Below are positions 44,262 to 51,497 of a stretch of 64,000 nucleotides of DNA, piece after piece. The stretch lies in assembly GCF_001500025.1 (NCBI RefSeq), contig NZ_LQIW01000048.1, positions 186,001-250,000 on the forward strand, written 5' to 3'. The position numbers and the translations under genes are program-made. Positions within the stretch are counted from its first letter, which is position 1. Every line of letters starts with the position of its first letter. Origin of the DNA: Mycobacterium sp. IS-1590. Its GTDB lineage: Bacteria > Actinomycetota > Actinomycetes > Mycobacteriales > Mycobacteriaceae. Under the pieces are notes generated by a model. That model worked only from the letters and a program-made list of their open reading frames with translations, did not search any database and was not told the DNA's origin.

Positions 44262-45794
44262 TCATGCGGCGACCAGTTCGCGGTGGACGTGCGCCAGCAC
44301 GCGCGGGAGGTCCTCGACCCGTCGTATGCGTTGGGATCGCCGCGGTCCGAAGACCTCTGGCAACGGGTCCACCCGAGTGGGCCCGACGCCGACGTAGTAG
44401 ATCGACACTCCGGCTTCGGCGGCCTCTTCGACCGCGTGGGCGGCATCGGCCCATGCGTAGCGCCCTTCGTAGCCCTCGTCGGAGATCAGGCCATCGCCTA
44501 TGACGATGAGCAGTCGCCGTTCGGAAGGCTGCGCGAGCAACCGGCTCGTGAGATGCCTCAGCGGTGCGCCGAGCCTGGTGTAGCCACCGGTGGACAGTCC
44601 GAGCCGGCTCGGCGGCACGAACCGTCGGTCCTCGAAATCCTTGAGGCAGTTCACCTCGACACGGTGGCGGGTGTTGCCGGTGAACACGAAGATGCCGTGA
44701 CGCTCCCGCGCGTGCGTCATCGCCCGCGACAACGCGTCAGCACATGCCAGCTCCAGCTTGAAGACCCGGCCCCCGTGCACGCCCAGCGACGAACTGCCGT
44801 CCAGGAGAAGCGCGGTCGTGACGTCGCGGCTGCTGGGTAGGAGTTCGCGGAAGATGCGCGGTTCGATGGCCTCACCGGTGGTCAGGTCGATGTAGTGGCG
44901 CACGTACTGTTCGACGTCCAGATCGGAACCGTCCTCGAGGCGGTTCTTCATTGCGCGATGGGTGTGCTCGGTGAACCATTTCCGCAGGTCCGCAGAAGCC
45001 GCGCCCGGCCGGCGGTCCTGGCTGGGATGGGCACGTTCGAGAACTGCGACGTGGTCTCGCATGAAGCTCTTGGTCCATGCGTTCCACTCGGGATACGGAA
45101 TGCCGGGCCGGTGCTCGGGGGTGAGGTCCAGATCGTTGTCCTGCGGCCGGCTCGGCGGGGGGAGGTTCGGGTTGCGCACGCCGCCGTCGCCGCCGACGGG
45201 GACCGAGTACGGGCGCGGCAGGCGTTTCTGCGTCGTGGTCCACGGCATCCGGCCAAAAGTGCGCCGCATCTTGTCGGACAACCCCTGCGGCACGGTATAG
45301 GCCGCAGGCAACCTTCCGACCACTGACGGCACCGTCAGTGGATCACCCTTGCGCGCCAACGAGATTGCGCGGTTGAGCATGGACTCGGCGGTCGTGTCCT
45401 GTGGCAGCGCCTCGGCATCGGGCATCAGCCGCCGCAGCTCGGCCAGCAGCCCCGGCCAGTTGGCGCCGACCCACCCGAGCGCGACGCCGGCTTCGACGAG
45501 GGTCAGTGCCCGCAGCTCGCGTGCGGACAACTCGTTGAGTCGGAACTCGACGAGCCGGTCTTTGGACGGTGAACATTGCAGCGCCACACCGCAGGTCAGG
45601 GTTCTGCGGGTCCAGTCGCGGCCCAGCGAGGGGTACGGCACCTGCACGTAGTCCAGCGATCCACTCAGGCTGAACTGGCGGTGCTCACCGGTCACCAGGC
45701 GCACACCCTCGCGACGCTGGTCGCTCAGCGCGACGGCGGTCACGGCACAGCTGCGTTCGATCGCCATGGCGTGCGCGTCGGACAGTTCGGTCAT
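44262..45794 (-). CDS. VWA-domain protein, NorD/CbbO type
   Basis: A 510-residue protein with a C-terminal von Willebrand A domain. The metal-ion site motif DGSSSLG (LLLDGSSSLG), RHGIFVFTGNT and LLIVIGDGLISD are intact, so it should bind Mg. The N-terminal 300 residues are helical, as in NorD and CbbO, the partners of NorQ/CbbQ. The ATG at 45794 lies 7 bases after the 35-residue gene stop; the frame extending to 45968 is rejected because it overlaps that gene. Confidence 0.87.
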   Translation of the reverse strand: MTELSDAHAMAIERSCAVTAVALSDQRREGVRLVTGEHRQFSLSGSLDYVQVPYPSLGRDWTRRTLTCGVALQCSPSKDRLVEFRLNELSARELRALTLVEAGVALGWVGANWPGLLAELRRLMPDAEALPQDTTAESMLNRAISLARKGDPLTVPSVVGRLPAAYTVPQGLSDKMRRTFGRMPWTTTQKRLPRPYSVPVGGDGGVRNPNLPPPSRPQDNDLDLTPEHRPGIPYPEWNAWTKSFMRDHVAVLERAHPSQDRRPGAASADLRKWFTEHTHRAMKNRLEDGSDLDVEQYVRHYIDLTTGEAIEPRIFRELLPSSRDVTTALLLDGSSSLGVHGGRVFKLELACADALSRAMTHARERHGIFVFTGNTRHRVEVNCLKDFEDRRFVPPSRLGLSTGGYTRLGAPLRHLTSRLLAQPSERRLLIVIGDGLISDEGYEGRYAWADAAHAVEEAAEAGVSIYYVGVGPTRVDPLPEVFGPRRSQRIRRVEDLPRVLAHVHRELVAA

Positions 45795-45801
45795 CGTGAC
45801 C

Positions 45802-45909
45802 CTAGAACGTGCCGAGACTCGAGAACATCCAGTACCAGAACCAGATGACGAGGGCGGCTCCGCCCCAGGCTCCGACGTATCGCAATATCTCCCAGATCCA
45901 GGCCCACAC
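45802..45909 (-). CDS. 35-residue single-pass membrane micro-protein
   Basis: GTG start with an AGAGGAG ribosome site. The peptide is rich in Trp (six) with one membrane helix: WAWIWEILRYVGAWGG, then AALVIWFWYWMFSSLGTF. It ends 7 bases before the VWA gene, and lies 39 bases after the TetR stop. A second micro-protein (43288-43416) flanks the ATPase pair on the other side. Such tryptophan-rich small helices suggest a lateral subunit of a membrane enzyme. Confidence 0.72.
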   Translation of the reverse strand: MWAWIWEILRYVGAWGGAALVIWFWYWMFSSLGTF

Positions 45910-45948
45910 TGTGCACTCCTCTGTCGTGTCGTTGCTTGTGCGATCGGG

Positions 45949-46551
45949 TCATCGCACCTCCAGCCCATGAACGGCGGTCGCCACCAGCTTGGCGAGCATC
46001 GTGTCGCGCGTGCCGGGGTTGTCCGTGGTGGTGAGCACTCCGTAGATGCCGAGCAGGAAGAACGTTGCGCTGTAGAAGGCGTCGACCTCGAGATGCACCT
46101 CGCCGTCCCCGCGCGCCCGCTCCAGCTCGCGGACGAGCAGGACGATGACCGGGTGGTCGGTCCATTCGTCCTTGTGCGGCCGGGTGGGTGAGAAGTGCAA
46201 CGCCAGCACCTCTTTGAACAGTATCGATCCGAACCGCTGCTCCAGGCCGGTGACCAGATCCACCAGCTCGGTCAGGGTGGCGGCCAGATCATGACGCTGC
46301 TGCAGGAAACCGGCGAACTCGTCCGCGATCCGCGACTCCTCACGGCGCTCCAACTCCAGGAGCACATGTTCCTTGCTCGGGAAATGGAAGAAGAACGTCC
46401 CGTGTGCGACCTCTGCGGCCCTCGCGATCGAGTTGACGTCCGCCCCGGCCATACCGGCACGCGTGAACTCGGCGATCGCCGCGGCGAGGATGCGCTCCCG
46501 CGTCTGCAACCGACGCGCTTCACGCGTCGACACGTTCGCCTGTGCCGTCAT
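45949..46551 (-). CDS. TetR-family regulator (paralogue of 47368-47967)
   Basis: A 200-residue TetR protein. The helix-turn-helix reads ADVNSIARAAEVAHGTFFFHFPSKEHVLLELERREE, nearly the same as in its neighbour. The ATG at 46551 places the start exactly where the paralogue starts (both read xREAxRLQTRER), so the longer frame to 46572 is not used. Two TGACT-N2-AGTCA-type sites lie directly upstream (46577-46601). It probably represses the MoxR/VWA operon that follows. Confidence 0.87.
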   Translation of the reverse strand: MTAQANVSTREARRLQTRERILAAAIAEFTRAGMAGADVNSIARAAEVAHGTFFFHFPSKEHVLLELERREESRIADEFAGFLQQRHDLAATLTELVDLVTGLEQRFGSILFKEVLALHFSPTRPHKDEWTDHPVIVLLVRELERARGDGEVHLEVDAFYSATFFLLGIYGVLTTTDNPGTRDTMLAKLVATAVHGLEVR

Positions 46552-46576
46552 GATTCGCCATTTGTAACGCACCTAC

Positions 46577-46601
46577 TGACTGAAGTCAATGAGTTAAGTC
46601 A
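46577..46601. promoter_or_regulatory. two tandem TGACT-N2-AGTCA-type operators
   Basis: TGACT-GA-AGTCA at 46577-46588 and TGAGT-TA-AGTCA (one mismatch) at 46590-46601, centres 13 bp apart. They lie between the TetR gene (start 46551) and the end of the membrane-protein gene (46611). Matching sites at 47352 and 48011 support one regulator family acting on all three promoters. Confidence 0.68.
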
Positions 46602-46610
46602 GTCTAAGGC

Positions 46611-47306
46611 TCAATCGGAGAAGATCTCCCGGTTGACCGAGTGCAGGTACGGAATGGCCAGAAACGGCGTGATGTAGAAGATGTCGTAGATCCACCAGCC
46701 GACCACCGGCAGGATCACCCCGGCGTAGCGTACGTCGGCGTACATCGTCATGTTGAACACGTACACGCACCAGATCACCACGCCCATCCAGCAGGTGATG
46801 ATCATCCACTGGTGCCCCCACCGCTTCATCTGGAGAAAACCGATCGCCGCAGCGATCCGCATACAGAAGACGGTGAGGATGAGACCGACCTCGAGCGCCT
46901 TTTCGCCGGGGCCCGCCGCACCGCCGAGCCACAGTTCGTTGTAGTGCCAGAAATATCCGGCGTCGAACATCGCGCCCCAGCCGTTCAACAGGACTCGAGC
47001 CAGCAACGTGTGGTGGGCCACCAGATCCAGAGCCCATCCGAAGACGTTGATCGCGGCGTCCACGATGACGCAATAGCCGAGCAGCGTCACCAACATCGGC
47101 CGAACGGTGAGGCCCTCCCGGGCGGCATTGCGCAGGATCCACACACCGCGCAGAAAGAGCGGCAGCCCGAACACGCCGAGCGCAGCCGTGCCGATCAGAA
47201 TGCTGCCCGCAATCAGCCACTTGTCGGCCTGTCGTTGCACCTGGCGCGATCGCTCCATGTGCTCGTCGAGGCCGCTTGTGGTCGCAGCATTCGCGGGCAT
47301 GGTCAA
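46611..47306 (-). CDS. multi-pass membrane protein of unknown function (paralogue of 42608-43291)
   Basis: A 231-residue protein with the same five-helix pattern, YFWHYNELW, MKRWGHQWMIITCWMG and C-terminal IPYLHSVNREIFSD motifs as the operon copy. The DNA contains a 65-bp run identical to the other copy. The TTG at 47306 sits 6 bases after an AGGAGG site; ATG 47300 (12 bases away) is an alternative. It is a separate transcript with its own TGACT-N2-AGTCA operator, so the two copies may be swapped or co-expressed. Confidence 0.8.
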   Translation of the reverse strand: MTMPANAATTSGLDEHMERSRQVQRQADKWLIAGSILIGTAALGVFGLPLFLRGVWILRNAAREGLTVRPMLVTLLGYCVIVDAAINVFGWALDLVAHHTLLARVLLNGWGAMFDAGYFWHYNELWLGGAAGPGEKALEVGLILTVFCMRIAAAIGFLQMKRWGHQWMIITCWMGVVIWCVYVFNMTMYADVRYAGVILPVVGWWIYDIFYITPFLAIPYLHSVNREIFSD

Positions 47307-47351
47307 GGGCCACCTCCTGCATCGCTCAGCGCATGAGCTTTGCAGTGTGGC

Positions 47352-47363
47352 TGACTTTAGTCA
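47352..47363. promoter_or_regulatory. operator-like palindrome TGACT-TT-AGTCA
   Basis: A perfect 5-bp inverted repeat with 2-bp spacer. It lies 46 bases upstream of the membrane-protein start (47306) and just past the TetR stop (47368). It fits the same consensus as sites at 46577 and 48011 and is the likely operator for the membrane-protein gene. Confidence 0.65.
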
Positions 47364-47367
47364 ACCA

Positions 47368-47967
47368 TCATCGGGCTTCGATGCCGCGCAACGTCCTCGC
47401 CACGTAGTCGTCGAGCATCGAGCTCTGCGTCGGCCACTCATGCGTGGTGGTCAACAACGCATACAGACCGAGCAGGAAGAACACCGCGCTGTTCGTCGGG
47501 TTGACGTCGGCTGCGACCCGGCCCGCTTTCTGCGCCCGTTCGATCTCGTGAGCGACCCTGACGATGACCGGGTGCTCATCGCTCTCGTCAGTGGGCCGTG
47601 TCTGCGAGAAATGCAGCGCGAGAAAGTCTTTGAACAGCATCGCGCCCAGGCGGCGCTCGAGTCCCAGCACCAGTCGGACGGCCTCCTGGAGCACAGCGGA
47701 CAGGCTGCGAGCGGAATCGGCATACCGACCGAGCTGCTTGGCGATGCGCTCTTCTTCCCTGCGCTCCAACTCGAGCAGTACGTGCTGTTTGGTGGGAAAG
47801 TGGAAGAAGAAGGTGCCGTGCGCGACCCCGGCGGCGGCCACGATCGCTCCCACGTCGGCCTCGGCCATCCCCGACCGCTTGAACTCGGCGATGGCGGCTC
47901 CCATCAGCCGCTCGCGGGTTTGCAGGCGTTTCGCCTCGCGCGCTGAGGGTTTGTCCACCACGGCCAT
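47368..47967 (-). CDS. TetR-family regulator (paralogue of 45949-46551)
   Basis: A 199-residue TetR protein with helix-turn-helix ADVGAIVAAAGVAHGTFFFHFPTKQHVLLELERREE. It is clearly a duplicate of the other TetR gene 0.8 kb away, with matching GAMLFKDFLALHFSQTRP and FFLLGLYALLTTT ligand-domain segments. The ATG at 47967 aligns with the paralogue start. It is divergent from the SDR gene (48042), with two palindromes between. It probably controls that SDR/dehydrogenase pair and possibly the membrane-protein gene. Confidence 0.87.
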   Translation of the reverse strand: MAVVDKPSAREAKRLQTRERLMGAAIAEFKRSGMAEADVGAIVAAAGVAHGTFFFHFPTKQHVLLELERREEERIAKQLGRYADSARSLSAVLQEAVRLVLGLERRLGAMLFKDFLALHFSQTRPTDESDEHPVIVRVAHEIERAQKAGRVAADVNPTNSAVFFLLGLYALLTTTHEWPTQSSMLDDYVARTLRGIEAR

Positions 47968-47980
47968 GACCCGACGATAG

Positions 47981-48023
47981 CAATACCGGTCGGGTATTGA
48001 CATGTGTGATTGACTGCAGTCAA
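47981..48023. promoter_or_regulatory. two palindromes in the TetR/SDR divergent promoter
   Basis: CAATACC-N5-GGTATTG (47981-47999) and TTGACT-GC-AGTCAA (48010-48023) lie between the divergent TetR (start 47967) and SDR (start 48042) genes. The second is the best match to the TGACT-N2-AGTCA operator consensus. The first may be a separate site, possibly for a different regulator. Confidence 0.68.
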
Positions 48024-48041
48024 TTTCGGAAGGAGTCTGCG

Positions 48042-48830
48042 ATGGCGCTGGAACAGTTCAACCTCGCCGGGCAGGTCGCGATCGTCACCGGAGCCGGCAA
48101 GGGAGTCGGCGAGGGTATCGCGAGGGTGCTCGCGGAAGCGGGCGCCACGGTCGTCGGCACGGCACGTACCGAATCAGACATCGTGGAAACAATCAAGGGC
48201 ATCGAGGATTCGGGTGGCAAGGGGCTGGCCCTGGTGGCCGACGCGATGAGCCGACCGGACGGTGAGCGCGTGGTGAACACGGCGATGAAAGAGTTCGGGC
48301 GTATCGACATCCTCATCAACAATGTGGGTGGTTCGACGTTCGGGTCGTTTCTCGACATCACCGACGAGGACTTCCGGCACACCTTCGACTGGTGTGTAAC
48401 GTCGGCGTTCATCATGAGTCAACTCGCCGCCCGTCACATGATCGAGGCCGGCCACGGCAACATTGTCAACATCTCCTCGGGCTCAGCACGTTTCGGTATC
48501 CGCGCGCTTACCGCGTACTGCGTCGCGAAGGGTGGGCTCGAAGCGCTCACCCGGGCGATGGCCCAGGAGTTGGCACCGAAGATCCGCGTCAATGCCATCG
48601 CACTCGGCTCGTTCGCCACCGAGGGACTGCAATCCGGCCTCGATATGATGCCGGGGGCACTGGACACGATGCTCTCGCTCACGCCGCTGCATCGACTCGG
48701 CGACGTCGAGGATCTCGGTCGGCTCTGTGTCTACCTATCGACCAAGGACTGCTACGCGACCAACGCCATCTTCCACGTCGACGGCGGAATCGACTCGAAC
48801 AACCTGCCACTGCCCATACCCGACTACTGA
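48042..48830 (+). CDS. SDR-family oxidoreductase
   Basis: A 262-residue SDR with TGAGKGVG at about residues 16-23, NNVGG, ISSGSARFGIRALTAYCVAKGG around the catalytic Ser/Tyr/Lys, and an NAIALGSFATEG segment. The ATG at 48042 follows a strong GGAAGGAG ribosome site. The operator TTGACTGCAGTCAA is just upstream, so it is probably induced with the MoxR/VWA system. It is followed 16 bases later by a DapB-like dehydrogenase. Confidence 0.89.
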   Translation: MALEQFNLAGQVAIVTGAGKGVGEGIARVLAEAGATVVGTARTESDIVETIKGIEDSGGKGLALVADAMSRPDGERVVNTAMKEFGRIDILINNVGGSTFGSFLDITDEDFRHTFDWCVTSAFIMSQLAARHMIEAGHGNIVNISSGSARFGIRALTAYCVAKGGLEALTRAMAQELAPKIRVNAIALGSFATEGLQSGLDMMPGALDTMLSLTPLHRLGDVEDLGRLCVYLSTKDCYATNAIFHVDGGIDSNNLPLPIPDY

Positions 48831-48846
48831 TAGAAACGGACGCGAG

Positions 48847-49920
48847 ATGCGCAGAGTGGTCCAATTTTCCACCGGCAACGTCGGGCAGCACTCGTTGCGG
48901 GCGCTCCTCGGGCGGCCCGATCTCGAGCTTGTCGGGGTACACGCCGCCAACCCGGACAAGATCGGCCGCGACGCCGCCGAGTTGTGCGGACTGAGCGATC
49001 CGACCGGCGTCACCGCGACCGACGACATCGACGCGCTGATCGCGCTGAAACCGGATTGCGTCGTCTACACCGCCTTGGGCGAGACGCGGCCGATGGAGGC
49101 GATCGAGGAGATGTCGCGCTTCCTGGCCGCCGGGATCAACGTGGTCGGCACATCGCTGGTATGGCTGGTGACACCTCGGCAGATCGACGACTGGCTGCGG
49201 GTGCCGCTGGAAGAGGCTTGCGCGGCGGGCAATTCGTCGCTCTACGTCAACGGCATCGATCCGGGATACTCCGGTGACACCGCGGTACTGGCCGCCTTGA
49301 GCCTGGTGACCCGTGCCGAATCGGTCACGGTGCAGGAAGTCTTCGACTACGGCAACTACGACGACTACGAGTACACCGGTACCGCAATGGGATTCGGCAC
49401 CACTGTCGACGACGAGCTCGCGATGGCATTCCAGCCCGGGGTTATCACCACGATGTTCGGTGGGCTGGTGCGAAACATCGCCCACCACCTCGGTGTCGAA
49501 CTCGACGATGTCACGCAGCGATTCGAGCCCTGGTACGCCGACCGGCGCATCGAATGCAAGATGATGACCGTCGAACCCGGGGGGCTCGCCGGGGTGCGGT
49601 TCGCCGCCGAGGGAATCCGCGGTGGCGCGCCCCTGATCACCGTCGAGCACACCACCCGGCTTACACCGGCGGCCGCGCCGGACTGGGAATACCCACCCGA
49701 GGGTCACTCCGGCGTCCACAAGGTGATCGTGGAAGGCGAGCCGCGCATCGAAGTGAATACGCTGCTGTCTCATCCGGTACTCGATGTCACCGAGGCCGGA
49801 TGCGTCTCAACCGCGGCCCGCGTCGTCAACGTCATCGACTGGGTGTGCCGCGCCCCGCAGGGCATCATCGCCGTCGAGGACATCCCGCCGGCCGAAATGG
49901 TCCGCGGACTGGTGTGGTGA
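48847..49920 (+). CDS. DapB-like / 2,4-diaminopentanoate dehydrogenase-like oxidoreductase (third copy)
   Basis: A 357-residue protein of the same family as those at 38837 and 39888: RRVVQFSTGNVGQHSLRALL opening, NPDKIGRDAAELCG loop and VNGIDPGYSGDTAVL central block. It is the most divergent copy and is read with an SDR on the plus strand. Co-regulation with the SDR suggests a two-step oxidation or reduction. The family's biochemical role in mycobacteria is not established. Confidence 0.83.
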   Translation: MRRVVQFSTGNVGQHSLRALLGRPDLELVGVHAANPDKIGRDAAELCGLSDPTGVTATDDIDALIALKPDCVVYTALGETRPMEAIEEMSRFLAAGINVVGTSLVWLVTPRQIDDWLRVPLEEACAAGNSSLYVNGIDPGYSGDTAVLAALSLVTRAESVTVQEVFDYGNYDDYEYTGTAMGFGTTVDDELAMAFQPGVITTMFGGLVRNIAHHLGVELDDVTQRFEPWYADRRIECKMMTVEPGGLAGVRFAAEGIRGGAPLITVEHTTRLTPAAAPDWEYPPEGHSGVHKVIVEGEPRIEVNTLLSHPVLDVTEAGCVSTAARVVNVIDWVCRAPQGIIAVEDIPPAEMVRGLVW

Positions 49921-50177
49921 GCGCAGGGTCGCAGCCACCAGTGATGAACAGTCTCGTTCCGACCACCGTCGGCCAGGCCCGCTGGCTGATCCTCGGCGGA
50001 GTCGTCGCCATCGCGCTCGGCATCGTGCGCGGCTACACCTTCTTCGCGCACGGCGGCCTGATTTTCCTCGTGCTGGGTGTGCTTTTCCTGAGCATCGGCG
50101 TGGCATCGATTCTTGCCTCGGTGCAACGACTCCGGCTCGGAGACCCACCGCGTGGCGACGCGGCCGGCCGCCCCTGA
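49917..50177 (+). CDS. small two-helix membrane protein of unknown function
   Basis: An 86-residue protein if started at GTG 49917, which overlaps the dehydrogenase stop (GTGA). GTG 49941 and ATG 49944 are alternatives giving about 77 residues. It has two predicted membrane helices (WLILGGVVAIALGIVRGYTFF and GGLIFLVLGVLFLSIGVASILA) and a charged tail. The family is not recognised. Its position suggests it is the last gene of the SDR/dehydrogenase transcript. Confidence 0.65.
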   Translation: MSAGSQPPVMNSLVPTTVGQARWLILGGVVAIALGIVRGYTFFAHGGLIFLVLGVLFLSIGVASILASVQRLRLGDPPRGDAAGRP

Positions 50178-50210
50178 GTGCGCGTCAGCCAACGACGCGC
50201 ACGTCAGGTC

Positions 50211-51473
50211 TCACGCCCTGGCGAGCTGCTTCTGCTCGTAGAGCCGCGCCCACTCCTTGCGCGGCCGGATCGAGACGTCGACGTCGGTTGCCTTGGCGCG
50301 CAACGCACCCGCGGTCGCCTGCTCCTTAAGGGTAAGTTTGAACGGGTCCCAACTGAAGAACCGGCAGGAGTTCTCCCACGTGATCTTGTTGATGTCGGAA
50401 TCCGACGCCCCCACGGCGTCGAGCTCGGCCAGCACCTGCTCGGGCGCGTCGGGCCAGAAGCAGTCTGAGTGCGGGTAATCGCACTCCCACGCGATGATGT
50501 CGATACCGATCTCGTGGCGCAGCTTCAGCGAGGTCTTGTCGGTGACGTAGCAGGCCAGCGAGTGCTCGCGGAACACGTCGGACGGCAGCTTGTCCCCGAA
50601 GTCGCGTCGCAGCCACTTCTGGTTGGTGTAGTGGCGGTCGCTGCGGTCCAGGTAGAACGGGATCCAGCCGATACCGCCTTCGGAGAAGGCGAATTTGAGG
50701 TCCGGATAGTTGCGCATCGCCGGACCCCACAACAGGTCCTGTGCGCACATCGCCGAGACCTGGGTGGCCAGGATGATCAGGTTGTCGATCGGGGCGTTGG
50801 GCGCCATGCTGATCGCGCCGAAGCCGGTCCCGATGTGCAGGCACATCACCACGTTCTCTTCGGAGAGCGTACGGAACACCGGGCCCCAGTACTCTTCGTC
50901 GTGATAGCTCGGAAGGCCTTCGAGGTGGGGCAGTTCCGGCATGGTCACCGCTCGACACCCCTTGGCCGCGACCCTGCGGATCTCGTTGCACATCCCCTCC
51001 GGCGTCCACGTCGGCAGGATCGCGATCGGGATGAAGCGGTCCGGATAGGACCCGGCCCACTCGTCGATGTGCCAGTCGTTGTAGGCCGACACCATCACCA
51101 GGGTGACGTCTTCGCGGGTCATGTTGAGATGGCGTGCGGAAAACCCGGTGAACGTCGGGAAGCACATCGAGGCCAGGATGCCGTTGCGGTTCATGTCGCG
51201 GACCCGCTCGTGCACGTCGTACACACCCGGCCGCATCTCGGCGAACCCGGCCGGATCCCGGCCCCACTCCTCGGCCGGCCACGACACCACCGCGTTCAGC
51301 CCGCTGACACCCTGCGGGCGGCCCTGATACATCCACTGATCGACGCCCTTGTCGTCGGTCACCACGATCGGCGCCTCGTCCTTGTACTTGGCCGGGACAT
51401 GCCGCAGGAACATGTCGGGCGGTTCCACGACGTGGTCATCGATGCTCACCAGGATCAGGTCGTCAACGTTCAT
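50211..51473 (-). CDS. amidohydrolase family 2 protein (metal-dependent hydrolase/decarboxylase)
   Basis: A 420-residue TIM-barrel amidohydrolase. SIDDHVVEPP holds the N-terminal metal residues, VVMCLHIGTGFG carries a metal His, and WECDYPHSDCFWPDAP holds the C-terminal Asp. This is the amidohydrolase-2 (ACMSD-like) group, common in mycobacteria, whose members hydrolyse or decarboxylate. The start is 24 bases from the divergent AraC gene. The substrate is unknown, but a ring-cleavage acid would fit the region. Confidence 0.86.
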   Translation of the reverse strand: MNVDDLILVSIDDHVVEPPDMFLRHVPAKYKDEAPIVVTDDKGVDQWMYQGRPQGVSGLNAVVSWPAEEWGRDPAGFAEMRPGVYDVHERVRDMNRNGILASMCFPTFTGFSARHLNMTREDVTLVMVSAYNDWHIDEWAGSYPDRFIPIAILPTWTPEGMCNEIRRVAAKGCRAVTMPELPHLEGLPSYHDEEYWGPVFRTLSEENVVMCLHIGTGFGAISMAPNAPIDNLIILATQVSAMCAQDLLWGPAMRNYPDLKFAFSEGGIGWIPFYLDRSDRHYTNQKWLRRDFGDKLPSDVFREHSLACYVTDKTSLKLRHEIGIDIIAWECDYPHSDCFWPDAPEQVLAELDAVGASDSDINKITWENSCRFFSWDPFKLTLKEQATAGALRAKATDVDVSIRPRKEWARLYEQKQLARA

Positions 51474-51497
51474 ACCCCAGTAGTACCGTCTAGCCCC

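Noticed and set aside
46611..47306. Copper membrane monooxygenase (AmoC/PmoC) as identity of the paralogous membrane proteins
   Set aside because: Considered because of size and His/Asp residues, but the conserved PmoC histidine/aspartate helix motifs are not present and no A or B subunits lie nearby.
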